Below, one piece after another: positions 17,592 to 25,719 of a stretch of DNA of 64,000 nt. How positions within the stretch are numbered: position 1 is the stretch's first letter; the number at the start of each line of letters is the position of its first letter. The translations under genes were made by a program, and so were the position numbers. The notes beneath the pieces were generated by a model. It worked only from the letters and a program-made list of their open reading frames with translations. It was not told where the DNA came from and ran no database searches. This DNA comes from Elioraea rosea (GTDB lineage: Bacteria; Pseudomonadota; Alphaproteobacteria; Acetobacterales; Acetobacteraceae). The stretch spans positions 1 through 64,000 of the forward strand of contig NZ_VFAC01000001.1 in NCBI RefSeq assembly GCF_007644105.1. The letters run 5' to 3'.

Positions 17592-17927
17592 TCAGCCCCC
17601 CTTGGCGATCGCGTCGGCCACACGGGCGTCATAGACCCCGTTTGCCCAGCGCACGTAGAGGAAGGTGAGAACCCAGGCCGCGACGATCACCGCCGCGCCG
17701 AGGAGGATTCCGAACGAGAGCCCCGGCACCAGGAGCGTTCCCATCGCCGGCTTGGCGAAGGCGACGAGCAGGACAAAGCCGAAATAGGCGACGACCATGC
17801 CCGCGGTCAGGATTGTCGCGACCTTCAGGCGCGCCGCCGTCAGCCGCTGGACGAGCGCCTCGGCGCCGACATTCTTTGGCCCCTGTTTCTCTGACCCAGG
17901 TTTCTCTGGCCCGTGCTTCTCTGGCAT
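17592..17927 (-). CDS. yjcH: DUF485 (YjcH-like) membrane protein with repetitive N-terminus
   Basis: A 111-residue protein with two membrane helices (~37-58 and ~71-91) and the DUF485 pattern RLTAARLKVATIL...FLYVRWANGVYDARV. DUF485 proteins accompany ActP-type symporters and are thought to assist them. ATG at 17927 is chosen because GAGAGGAAG lies just upstream; a longer frame adds 32 Arg-rich residues unlike the family. The N-terminus is unusual: roughly residues 2-18 are a Gly/Pro/Glu/Lys repeat encoded by three 15-bp tandem units. Confidence 0.82.
   Translation of the reverse strand: MPEKHGPEKPGSEKQGPKNVGAEALVQRLTAARLKVATILTAGMVVAYFGFVLLVAFAKPAMGTLLVPGLSFGILLGAAVIVAAWVLTFLYVRWANGVYDARVADAIAKGG
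17878..17922. repeat. Three 15-bp tandem repeats inside yjcH
   Basis: Units at 17878-17892, 17893-17907 and 17908-17922 share a GGCCC(C/G)(T/G)G...TTCTCT pattern with few differences. They encode the [GS]-x-EK-x-type repeat at the N-terminus of the DUF485 protein. Because the unit length is a multiple of three, copy-number changes would keep the frame and only lengthen or shorten the charged tail. Confidence 0.7.
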
Positions 17928-18038
17928 ATCTTCCTCTCCTTGGTTCTCGTTCGCACCGGCACGCCGTGCGCCGGACGGGTACCGCCGCCGAGGAGGCCTC
18001 ACTGACCGCCCGCGCCGAGCCATCCGTTACAGAAGTGT

Positions 18039-19583
18039 GTGCAGCGCAGCATTGATGCAGCGCAACAACCTGTCTCCGAATTCATGACCAGGACATCCGC
18101 GGCATCCCGGCCGGCGGAACGCGCCGATGCTGCGTTGCAGCATTCCGCAAACGGATGGACGATCCGTCATCTCGCGGACGGGGCGGCGCTCGCCTTCGGC
18201 CTCGCTGCCCTCGCCTGGCTCGCCATGGTCGTTGTCCGCATGGCCGTCTCGCCCGCCCCGCAGGAGATGCGCGAGGGCGCCCTGGTGCTGACCACGCTCG
18301 CGCTTCTCGACGGGCGGAACCCCTATGCCTCGGCAGTCTCGGCCGGCGGCAATCTCTACGGCATCCTCTACCCGCTGGTCGTCGCGCCGGCAGCGCTCCT
18401 GTTCGGGCCGGGGCTCGCGACGCATCGCGTCGTGGCCTGCGCGGGCATCGGCCTCGCCGCCTGGCTCGTCTGGCGCGGGGCGCGCAATGCCGGGGCGGAG
18501 CGACTTCCCGCGGCGCTCGCTGTAGTGCTGTCAGCGGCGGGCTGGCTCTACTGGGTGGGGCCGACGGTGCGGCCCGACGGCATCGGCCTCGCCTGCCTCA
18601 TCGGAGCGCTCGTCGTCGCCGCGCCCGATCCTGCCTCATGGCGCCGCTTCGCGATCGCGCTCGCGCTGTCGCTCGCGGGGTTTGCAGCAAAGATCTACTT
18701 CGTGGGGGGCATCCTCATCGTTGCCGCCCATGTCGCGCTGTTCCGCGGCTGGTGGCGCGGCGTGGCGATGGGCGTTGCGGCGTTGGCGGCGATCGCGCTC
18801 TGGGCGGGGCTGCTCGCGCTTTTGATGCCTGGGTGGGCCATCCTCGTGCTCGGGGCCAATCTCGGCGCGACCAGCTACGATGTCGGCCATCTTCTCCGCC
18901 AGAGCTGGGACTGGGCGGTGTTCAGCCTGCCTCTGCTTGCGGGACTTGCCGTCGCGCTCGCCGGGCTGCAGCGTTCGCGCTGGGGCGGGCAGGAAGGGTT
19001 CTGGGGCTTCGCAGCGCTCTGCGGCCTCGCCGCGCTGCTCGCCTCTCTCGGCGGCCATGGCGGGGCGCACATGACCTATTTCTTCCACCTCCTGACGCCG
19101 CCGCTGGCCATCGCCGTCGCCGCCGCGACAGGCAAGCGCGAGGCGCCGACGCGCGCGATGGTCCTGGTGCTGCCCATCGCCGTGCTGCTCAACGCGCACT
19201 GGTTCGTCATCGACCCCTCCCGCTTCGCCCCCGCCGAGGCCCGCTTCGCGATCGCTGCCGAGGCGCTTGCGAAGGCGCGCAACCCGCTGGTGACGACCGA
19301 GTTCGCCGCGCTCGCCGCACTCTCAGGCCACGTTCCGCTCGAAACCGGCCACAGCGAGTACATGCTTGCCCCCGAGGAGCAGGCGCGCCTGCGCGCGCGC
19401 ATCGCCGCCGACCTCGCCGCACGGCGCATCGACCTCGCGATCGTCAACCGCAACAATGGCGGGCTCGTGCATGCGCGCGACGTCGAGGCGGCGGGCTATA
19501 TCCGCCTCGTGCCCCTGCCCGTCGATCTCGTCTGGGCCATGCAGCACTGGGAGGCGGATATCTGGGTGCCGCCGCAGCGCTAG
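18039..19583 (+). CDS. Polytopic membrane protein, GT-C glycosyltransferase-like
   Basis: A 514-residue protein with about ten to twelve predicted membrane segments from residue ~48 to ~405 and a soluble C-terminal tail. The loop after the first helix (LLDGRNPYASAVSAGGNLYG) has the N-P-Y and Y-G pattern common in GT-C mannosyl/arabinosyltransferase-like proteins of the DUF2029 type, which use polyprenyl-phosphate sugars. No clear catalytic DxD was found. The start is uncertain: GTG at 18039 gives the full frame, ATG at 18084 is an alternative, and neither has a strong ribosome-binding site. It overlaps the convergent thioesterase gene by 4 bases. Confidence 0.6.
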   Translation: MQRSIDAAQQPVSEFMTRTSAASRPAERADAALQHSANGWTIRHLADGAALAFGLAALAWLAMVVVRMAVSPAPQEMREGALVLTTLALLDGRNPYASAVSAGGNLYGILYPLVVAPAALLFGPGLATHRVVACAGIGLAAWLVWRGARNAGAERLPAALAVVLSAAGWLYWVGPTVRPDGIGLACLIGALVVAAPDPASWRRFAIALALSLAGFAAKIYFVGGILIVAAHVALFRGWWRGVAMGVAALAAIALWAGLLALLMPGWAILVLGANLGATSYDVGHLLRQSWDWAVFSLPLLAGLAVALAGLQRSRWGGQEGFWGFAALCGLAALLASLGGHGGAHMTYFFHLLTPPLAIAVAAATGKREAPTRAMVLVLPIAVLLNAHWFVIDPSRFAPAEARFAIAAEALAKARNPLVTTEFAALAALSGHVPLETGHSEYMLAPEEQARLRARIAADLAARRIDLAIVNRNNGGLVHARDVEAAGYIRLVPLPVDLVWAMQHWEADIWVPPQR

Positions 19584-20020
19584 CCGCGCTGGCCGTCGGG
19601 GATCGCGTAGGTGATGGTCATGTGCGCGACGGCGGCGCCGTCGCCGACGCGCGAGACCTCGGCGAGCATCACCGCGAGCCGCCGCCCCACGCGAAGCACC
19701 GAACAGTCGCAGGCGAGGTCAGCAAGCCCGGCCGGGCGGAGGAAGCTCACCGACAGGTTGGAGGTGACGGCGAGGGGCACCGCGCCGATCATCGACAGGA
19801 GCGCGATCCAGGCCGCGACGTCGCCGAGCCCCATGATCGCGGGGCCGGAGACGGACGGCCCGGGCCGGATCGTGCGCTCGTCGAGCGGCAGGGTGACGCG
19901 GCAGCGTCCCCGCCCATAGCCGGTCAGCACGAGCCGCCCGTCGCCGAAGCCCGCGTTCGGGAACTCGCGCACGAGGAAGGCGAGCATCGCCTCCCTGTCG
20001 AGCGCGGGCGCCTCGCTCAC
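19580..20020 (-). CDS. PaaI-type hotdog thioesterase
   Basis: A 146-residue single hotdog-fold protein. The helix region carries SGPAIMGLGDVAAWIALLSMIG, and the strand TSNLSVSFLRPAG matches the PaaI family pattern. Such enzymes hydrolyse acyl-CoA thioesters. The gene's start overlaps the stop of the upstream class III aminotransferase by 4 bases, so the two are made together and may act on the same catabolic intermediate. The catalytic acidic residue is not certain: the usual Gly-Gly-Asp-like position reads GLGD here. Confidence 0.75.
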   Translation of the reverse strand: MSEAPALDREAMLAFLVREFPNAGFGDGRLVLTGYGRGRCRVTLPLDERTIRPGPSVSGPAIMGLGDVAAWIALLSMIGAVPLAVTSNLSVSFLRPAGLADLACDCSVLRVGRRLAVMLAEVSRVGDGAAVAHMTITYAIPDGQRG

Positions 20021-21351
20021 TGGCTCAGCGCGGCGTCCACCGCCTCGCCGAGGCGCGAGACGATCATCGCAAGCTCCTCCTCCGTCACCGTGAAGGGGGG
20101 CGCGAGCGTCACATGGTCGCCCAGCCTGCCGTCGATCGTCCCGCCCATGGGATAGACGAGAAGCCCGCGCGCCATGGCCTCGGCCTTGACGCGCGCGTGC
20201 AGCTTGCGGGCCGGGTCGAAGGGCCGCTTCGTCGAACGGTCCGCCACCAGCTCGATCGACCAGAAGAGGCCGCGGCCACGGATGTCGCCGACATGGGCGT
20301 GGTTGCCGAAGCGCTCGGTCAGCAGGTCCGACAGCACAGCACCCATCGGCCCGACGCGCGCGAGAAGCCCGCCCTCGCGAAGCTCCTTCTGCACAGCGAG
20401 CGCGGCCGCACAGGCGACGGGGTGCGAGAGGTAGGTGTGGCCATGCTGGAAGCTGCCTGAGCCCTCCCGGATCGTGCCGACGATCGCTGCGGTGGCGAGG
20501 ATCGCGCCGATCGGCTGGAACCCCGCGCCGAGCCCCTTGGCGACGACGAGGATGTCGGGGGCAATGCCTTCGGCGGTGCAGGCGTGAAGCGTGCCGCAGC
20601 GGCCCATGCCCGACATCACCTCGTCGAGGATCAGCAGCACGCCGTGACGGTCGCAGATCTCGCGGATGCGCTTGAAGTAGCCGGGCACGGGCGGCACCGA
20701 CCCAGCCGTCGCGCCGACCACCGTCTCGGCAAGGAAGGCGGCAACCGTCCCGGGCGGGTGGCGGAGGATCTCGTCCTCGAGGCTCTGCGCGGCGCGCTGC
20801 CCATATTCCTCCTCCGTCTCGCCATCATCGCGGAAGCGGTAGGCGAAGCAGGGGTCGACGTGCGAGACCTCCATCAGAAGCGGCGCGTAGAGGGCGCGGC
20901 GGGCCATGTTGCCGCCGACGGCGAGGGCGCCGAGGGTGTTGCCGTGATAGGACTGCCGCCTTGCGATGAAGCGCGTGCGGCCAGGCTCGCCCCGCTCTAC
21001 GAAGTATTGCCGCGCGAGCTTCAGCGCCGCCTCCACCGCTTCCGACCCGCCGCTGACGAAATAGATGTGCGCGAGCCCCTCTGGCGCATCCTTCAGCATG
21101 GTCGCGGCCAGATCCTCGGCAGGGCGGTTCGAGAAGAAGCCCGTGTGTACGTAATCTAGACGGCCGACCTGGTCGCGCACGGCTGCCACTACCGCAGGGT
21201 GAGCATGGCCGAGGCAGGATACCGCCGCGCCGCCGCAGGCGTCAGCATAGCGATTCCCTTGTTCATCAACGATCCAGAGGCCTTCGGCGCGCGCCGCGAC
21301 GGGTGGCTGGGCGAGAAGGCTCCGATGAATGATTCGCGACGTGTCTTGCAT
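20017..21351 (-). CDS. Class III PLP-dependent aminotransferase
   Basis: A 444-residue fold-type I aminotransferase of the omega-amino-acid/acetylornithine group. Visible are the SGGSEAVEAALKLARQY cofactor phosphate loop, the YHGNTLGAL segment, the LILDEVMSGMGRCG motif with the Asp that contacts the pyridine nitrogen, and the Schiff-base Lys in LVVAKGLGAGFQPIG. Length is normal. It is the first gene of a two-gene leftward operon with a thioesterase. The family transaminates omega-amino acids, amines or adenosylmethionine-like substrates; the specific one cannot be read off. It diverges from the EAL gene with a 56-base gap. Confidence 0.85.
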   Translation of the reverse strand: MQDTSRIIHRSLLAQPPVAARAEGLWIVDEQGNRYADACGGAAVSCLGHAHPAVVAAVRDQVGRLDYVHTGFFSNRPAEDLAATMLKDAPEGLAHIYFVSGGSEAVEAALKLARQYFVERGEPGRTRFIARRQSYHGNTLGALAVGGNMARRALYAPLLMEVSHVDPCFAYRFRDDGETEEEYGQRAAQSLEDEILRHPPGTVAAFLAETVVGATAGSVPPVPGYFKRIREICDRHGVLLILDEVMSGMGRCGTLHACTAEGIAPDILVVAKGLGAGFQPIGAILATAAIVGTIREGSGSFQHGHTYLSHPVACAAALAVQKELREGGLLARVGPMGAVLSDLLTERFGNHAHVGDIRGRGLFWSIELVADRSTKRPFDPARKLHARVKAEAMARGLLVYPMGGTIDGRLGDHVTLAPPFTVTEEELAMIVSRLGEAVDAALSQ

Positions 21352-21407
21352 TTGTTTACAACCTTCGCGCCTGGGCCTATTTGTTGGACGACGCTAGCAG
21401 AGGTCCA

Positions 21408-22667
21408 ATGGCGGAGAAAGCCGCGCCGGCCGCAGAACGGTCCACGACGCAGGAGGTCGTCGGACCCGGGATGCCGTCGGCGCTTGTCATCGCGCGCGGT
21501 GCCGCGGCAGGCCTCCTTGCCGCTGCGGCGACGGAAGCCGGCTGCGGCGAACTCGTTGTCGTTCCGAACGATCACGTGGCGCTCGTCCGGCTCGTGCGCG
21601 CGTCGGCGCCGCCGCGCTTCGTCCTCGCGGACGATTCGGGCCTCGGCGCCTACCTCGTGCCGCTGCTCCGAACAATGGCGGACCCCGATCTCGCCGTGCC
21701 GCTCCTGCTTCGCCTGCCACAGGGCCGGCAGCGCCGCGGCCTCGCCGTCGCCGCGCGGCTCGGCCTCGCCGCGGAAGCCGTCGCCGAAACCGCTTCGGCG
21801 ACGGAGATCGCCCACCGCCTGCGCCTGATGCGCCCCGCCCCCCTGCCGACGGACCCGCTGACGCCCTCGGAGCTTGCCGCAGCCATCGAGGCGCGGGCGA
21901 TCGTCAACCGCTACCAGCCCCAGGTGCGGCTCGCCGACGCGAAGCCGCTCGCTCTCGAGGCGCTGGCGAGGTGGGAGCATCCCGGCCGCGGGCTTCTCGG
22001 CGCGGGCGAGTTCGTGCCGCTCGCCGAAGCCTCCGGCCTCGCCGGCGCGCTCGCCGACCGGGTGATGCGCCAATCCGTCGCCGACCTCGCGGCGCTGCAC
22101 CGCTCCGGCGCCCGGCTGCGCATGGCATTCAACCTGCCGCTCGACGTCCTCCTTCACCCCGCAACGGCGGAACGGCTCGCCGAAGCGGTGACAGAGAGCG
22201 GGCTCCCGGCCGAGGCGCTGACGATCGAGCTGACGGAGAGCCAGATCGCGCATGACCTCGGTGCGGTTCGCGCTGCCGCCCTCAGGCTCCGCGACCAGCG
22301 CTTCGGCGTCTCGATCGACGATTTCAGCCTCTCCGCCGCCCAGGCCGGGCTCGTCTCCCTCCCCTTCTCCGAGATGAAGCTCGACCGTTCCCTCGTCATC
22401 GCGGCGCGGGACGACCGGGCGGCGCGCGGTGCCCTCAGCGCCGTGGTGCGCATGGCGCATGGGCTCGGTCTCCTGATCGTCGCCGAAGGGGTCGAGACGC
22501 TCGCGACCTGGCAGCTCGCCCGCGACATCGGCGCAGACCTTGCGCAGGGCTGGATGGTCGGCCGGCCGATGCCGGCCGTCGCCGTTCCGGCCTGGCTCTC
22601 CGCCTGGGAGATGGCGGTCGCAACCGGTGCGGCCTCCGCGCCGGCGAGTCCAGCCTTCGGCGCCTGA
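21408..22667 (+). CDS. EAL-domain protein with receiver-like N-terminal region
   Basis: A 419-residue protein. Residues ~20-135 resemble a degenerate response-regulator receiver (hydrophobic strands and FVLADDSGLGAYL) without a clear phospho-Asp context. The EAL phosphodiesterase domain follows: E184 in LEALARWEHPG, Asn in FNLPLDVL, Glu in ELTES, DD in SIDDFS, Lys in EMKLDRSL, Glu in AEGVETL and Gln in AQGWMVGRPMP. The metal and catalytic residues are present, but the loop after DDF is SLSAAQAGL instead of the usual GTGYSSL, so activity is uncertain. ATG at 21408 is preferred over TTG at 21381 because AGAGG precedes it. Its last codons lie in a 25-bp tandem repeat. Confidence 0.8.
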   Translation: MAEKAAPAAERSTTQEVVGPGMPSALVIARGAAAGLLAAAATEAGCGELVVVPNDHVALVRLVRASAPPRFVLADDSGLGAYLVPLLRTMADPDLAVPLLLRLPQGRQRRGLAVAARLGLAAEAVAETASATEIAHRLRLMRPAPLPTDPLTPSELAAAIEARAIVNRYQPQVRLADAKPLALEALARWEHPGRGLLGAGEFVPLAEASGLAGALADRVMRQSVADLAALHRSGARLRMAFNLPLDVLLHPATAERLAEAVTESGLPAEALTIELTESQIAHDLGAVRAAALRLRDQRFGVSIDDFSLSAAQAGLVSLPFSEMKLDRSLVIAARDDRAARGALSAVVRMAHGLGLLIVAEGVETLATWQLARDIGADLAQGWMVGRPMPAVAVPAWLSAWEMAVATGAASAPASPAFGA

Positions 22668-22796
22668 GAACGGATCCTCCTTCGGCGCCTGAGAAGCGAA
22701 TCCATCTTCGGCGCCTGAGAACCAAAGCTCCTTCGGCGCCTGAGAACAGAACCGACTTCGGCACCTGAGACGCGAACCTCGCTCGGCGCCTACCCT
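22656..22796. repeat. Tandem repeat, six copies, 25-26 bp period
   Basis: A 15-bp core TTCGGCGCCTGAGAA starts at 22656, 22681, 22707, 22732 and 22757 (the last with two changes). A sixth, truncated copy (CTCGGCGCC) starts at 22782. The 10-11 bp between cores vary but stay purine-then-pyrimidine rich, so whole units seem related. Copy 1 encodes the end of the EAL protein and supplies its TGA stop; the others fill the gap to the deacetylase gene. The core contains the palindrome GGCGCC. Confidence 0.85.
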
Positions 22797-22833
22797 CGAC
22801 GCTGGAACGGCCGCGCCCACCCTGCTACTCCGC

Positions 22834-23751
22834 ATGCCCGACGCGACGGAGACCGGGATGCTGAGGAGCCACGGGCGCTACGACTACAGCGGCATCGGAG
22901 AACGGGCAGATTATGCCTGGCCCGGCGGCGCGCGGCTCGCCGTCTATCTCGGCGTCAACCTCGAGCACTTCGCCTTCGGCGAGGGCCTCGGCGCGGAGCT
23001 CGCCCCCGGCGGGCCGTCTCCGGACATCCTGAACTTCGCCTGGCGCGACTGGGGCAACCGCGTCGGCACCTGGCGGCTTCTCGAGCTCCTCGACGACCTC
23101 CGCCTGCCTGCCTCGATGCTCGTCAACAGCGCCATGTATGCGTATGCGCCGAGCCTGATGGCGGCGGTACGCGCGCGCGGCGACGAGATCGTCGGTCACG
23201 GGCGGACCAACAGCGAGCGGCAGTCGGTGCTCCCCGAGGCCGAGGAGCGCGCGCTGATCGCCGAGGCGACCGAGACGATCGCCGCGGCCGAAGGCGCGGC
23301 CCCGCGCGGCTGGCTCTCGCCCTGGATCGCCGAAAGCGCCGTGACGCCCGACCTGCTGGCAGAAGCAGGATACCGCTACACGCTCAACTGGTGCATGGAC
23401 GACCAGCCCGTGTGGATGCGCACCCGGGCGGGGCGGCTTCTCTCCATCCCCTACCCGCAGGAGGCTAACGACATCCCCTCGATCGTCGCGCGGAAGGACG
23501 GGGCGGAGCAGTTCGCAGGCATCGTCACCGACACGTTCGACGAGATGCTCGGACAGGCGGCGCGCCAGCCACTGGTGATGGGCATCGCGCTGCATCCCTA
23601 TATCGTCGGCCAGCCGCACAGGCTCAGGCATCTCCGCCGCGCGCTTGCCCACATCGCGGGGCATCGCGGAAAGATCTGGTTCCCCACCGCAGGGGCAATC
23701 TACGACCACATCGCCGCCCTGCCGTCCGGCCTCGTTCCCGGCTCGGCCTGA
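22834..23751 (+). CDS. Polysaccharide deacetylase family protein (PuuE/allantoinase-like)
   Basis: A 305-residue NodB-fold protein. The early strand reads VYLGVNLEHFAFG, as in PuuE-like members, which have VNxE in place of the classical TFDDGP. It is followed by DEIVGHGRTNSERQ (metal-His region), RGWLSPWIAES and the late strand MGIALHPYIVGQPHRL with a catalytic-type His. These enzymes act on small amide or N-acyl compounds or on polysaccharide N-acetyl groups. Start ATG at 22834 directly follows the tandem repeat; ATG at 22858 is an alternative. Function beyond the family is unknown. comM follows after 20 bases. Confidence 0.8.
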   Translation: MPDATETGMLRSHGRYDYSGIGERADYAWPGGARLAVYLGVNLEHFAFGEGLGAELAPGGPSPDILNFAWRDWGNRVGTWRLLELLDDLRLPASMLVNSAMYAYAPSLMAAVRARGDEIVGHGRTNSERQSVLPEAEERALIAEATETIAAAEGAAPRGWLSPWIAESAVTPDLLAEAGYRYTLNWCMDDQPVWMRTRAGRLLSIPYPQEANDIPSIVARKDGAEQFAGIVTDTFDEMLGQAARQPLVMGIALHPYIVGQPHRLRHLRRALAHIAGHRGKIWFPTAGAIYDHIAALPSGLVPGSA

Positions 23752-23771
23752 AGGACAGAGCCCCCTCCTCC

Positions 23772-25286
23772 GTGCTCGCCGCCATCGCAAGCTTCGCCTT
23801 CCAGGGCATCGAGACCGTGCCCGTGGAGATCCAGGTGCAGATCGCGCCGGGGCTGCCTGCGTTCGCGATCGTCGGGCTGCCCGACAAGGCGGTGGCGGAA
23901 AGCCGCGAGCGCGTTCGCGCGGCGTTGACCGCGCTCGGCCTGTCGCTTCCGCCCAAGCGCATCCTGATCAACCTCGCGCCGGCCGATCTCCAGAAGGAGG
24001 GAAGCCATTTCGATCTGCCCATCGCGCTCGCGCTGCTCGCGGCGATGGAGGTGATCCCGCGCGAGGAGGCCGCCGAGTACGCAGCCCTTGGCGAGCTCGG
24101 CCTCGACGGGCGGATCGCGCCCGTGGCCGGCGTGCTGCCGGCGGCAATCGGCGCGGCATCGCGCGGGCTCGGGCTCGTCTGCCCCGCCGCGCAGGGGGCT
24201 GAAGCGGCCTGGGCGGGAGACGTGCGGCTGCTTCCCGCCGCCTCGCTCCTGCAGCTCATCAACCACTTCAAGGGTGAGCAGGTGCTCGGGCCGCCGGCGC
24301 TGCCAGAGCTGCCCCCTTCGCCGACCGGGCCGGACCTTGCCGACGTGAAGGGACAGGAAACCGCCAAGCGCGCCCTCGAGGTCGCCGCTGCGGGCGGGCA
24401 CAACCTCCTGCTCATCGGCCCGCCCGGGGCAGGGAAGTCGATGCTTGCCGCACGCCTGCCGGGGTTGCTGCCGGACCTCACGGCGGCCGAGGCGCTCGAG
24501 GTCTCGATGGTGCATTCCGTCGCGGGGATGCTCTCGGGCGGGCGGCTGTTGCGCCGGCCGCCCTATCGCGAGCCGCACCATTCCGCCTCGCAGCCCGCGT
24601 TGACGGGCGGCGGTCACCGCGCGCGGCCGGGCGAGATCAGCCTCGCGCATCGCGGCGTGCTCTTCCTCGACGAGCTTCCCGAGTTCCCGCGCCAGACGAT
24701 CGAGGCGCTTCGCCAGCCGCTCGAGACGGGACGCACGACGGTTGCCCGCGCAGCAGCGCATGTCACCTACCCCGCGCGGTTCCAGCTCGTCGCCGCGATG
24801 AACCCGTGCCGCTGCGGCCATCTCGGCGACCCGCCGCGCGAGTGCGGCAAGGCGCCGCGCTGCGGCGAGGAGTACCAGGCGAAGCTGTCGGGACCGCTGC
24901 TCGACCGCATCGATCTCTTCGTCGAGATCCAGCCGATCGCGCCGGCGGAGCTCACGCGCGTCAGCCCTGGCGAAAGCACTGCGACCGTCGCAACCCGCGT
25001 CGCCGGGGCGCGCGGGCTGCAGCGCCGCCGCTACGGCGAGGACGGCCCCGCCTGCAACGCGGAGGCCGATGGCGCGGTGCTGCGCGAGACGATCGCGGCC
25101 GAGCCTGATGCGCTGGCGCTCGCCGAGCAGGCGGCCACACGGCTCAGGCTCTCGACCCGCGGCTTCGCGCGCACGTTGCGTGTGTCGCGCACGCTGGCCG
25201 ATCTCGGCGGGAGCGAGACGGTCAAGCGCCTGCACGTCGCCGAGGCCCTGACCTGGCGGGCACGTTCGGTGCGCGAGGCGGCGTAA
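23772..25286 (+). CDS. comM: ComM/YifB-type AAA+ ATPase (Mg-chelatase-like)
   Basis: A 504-residue protein with the three parts of ComM. The N-terminal ChlI-like domain reads VQIAPGLPAFAIVGLPDKAV and INLAPADLQKEGSHFDLP. The AAA+ core has Walker A LIGPPGAGKS, Walker B GVLFLDELPEF and the MNPCRCG segment. The C-terminal Mg_chelatase_C region is LRLSTRGFARTLRVSRTLADL. ComM is a hexameric helicase that drives branch migration of incoming single-stranded DNA during natural transformation. The start is GTG at 23772. yraN, convergent and 17 bases away, is a frequent neighbour of comM-like genes. Confidence 0.9.
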   Translation: MLAAIASFAFQGIETVPVEIQVQIAPGLPAFAIVGLPDKAVAESRERVRAALTALGLSLPPKRILINLAPADLQKEGSHFDLPIALALLAAMEVIPREEAAEYAALGELGLDGRIAPVAGVLPAAIGAASRGLGLVCPAAQGAEAAWAGDVRLLPAASLLQLINHFKGEQVLGPPALPELPPSPTGPDLADVKGQETAKRALEVAAAGGHNLLLIGPPGAGKSMLAARLPGLLPDLTAAEALEVSMVHSVAGMLSGGRLLRRPPYREPHHSASQPALTGGGHRARPGEISLAHRGVLFLDELPEFPRQTIEALRQPLETGRTTVARAAAHVTYPARFQLVAAMNPCRCGHLGDPPRECGKAPRCGEEYQAKLSGPLLDRIDLFVEIQPIAPAELTRVSPGESTATVATRVAGARGLQRRRYGEDGPACNAEADGAVLRETIAAEPDALALAEQAATRLRLSTRGFARTLRVSRTLADLGGSETVKRLHVAEALTWRARSVREAA

Positions 25287-25303
25287 TGGCGCCGGCGGGC
25301 CGT

Positions 25304-25687
25304 TCAGTCTCCGGGGCGGAAGGCGTCCTCGAGCCAGCGCAGCTCACCATCGGCGCCGACGAGCATCGCGTCGAAGCGGAGCCCCTCTCCGAACCAGCCG
25401 GGCTCCGCGGCCATCAGCGCCTCCGCAGCGGCGGCGAGCCGCGCGCGCTGGCGCGGCGAGACGGCGAAGGCGGCCTCGGTCGCATTCGGTCGCGCCTTCA
25501 CCTCGACGATGATTGTGAGCGTGCCCTTGCGCGCGACGAGGTCGATCTCGCCGGCACCGGTGCGGATGCGCCGGCCGAGGATGGTGAAGCCGGCCCGGCC
25601 GAGCAGCGCCTCGCAGCGCGCCTCGGCCGCCGTGCCGCGCGCGTAGGAGGCCTGGCCGCGGGCCGTGCGAAGATGCCGCTCGGTCAT
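25304..25687 (-). CDS. yraN: YraN (UPF0102) nuclease-like protein
   Basis: A 127-residue UPF0102 protein of the restriction-endonuclease-like fold. Family residues are visible: YARGTAAEARCEALLGRAGF, RRIRTGAGEIDLVARKG (GEIDLVA core) and IIVEVKARPN (EVK core), the E-D-ExK type active site. Length is normal. The biochemical role is unknown, though neighbourhoods often link it to DNA uptake or repair, and comM lies next to it. It diverges from the first OpgC gene with a 32-base gap. Confidence 0.88.
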   Translation of the reverse strand: MTERHLRTARGQASYARGTAAEARCEALLGRAGFTILGRRIRTGAGEIDLVARKGTLTIIVEVKARPNATEAAFAVSPRQRARLAAAAEALMAAEPGWFGEGLRFDAMLVGADGELRWLEDAFRPGD

Positions 25688-25719
25688 TCCGGTCCGAGCC
25701 TATCGGAGGGGCCAGGGGC

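Noticed and set aside
22656-22796. CRISPR array
   Set aside because: Repeats are only about 15 bp with 10-11 bp partly similar linkers, there are no cas genes, and the first copy is protein coding.
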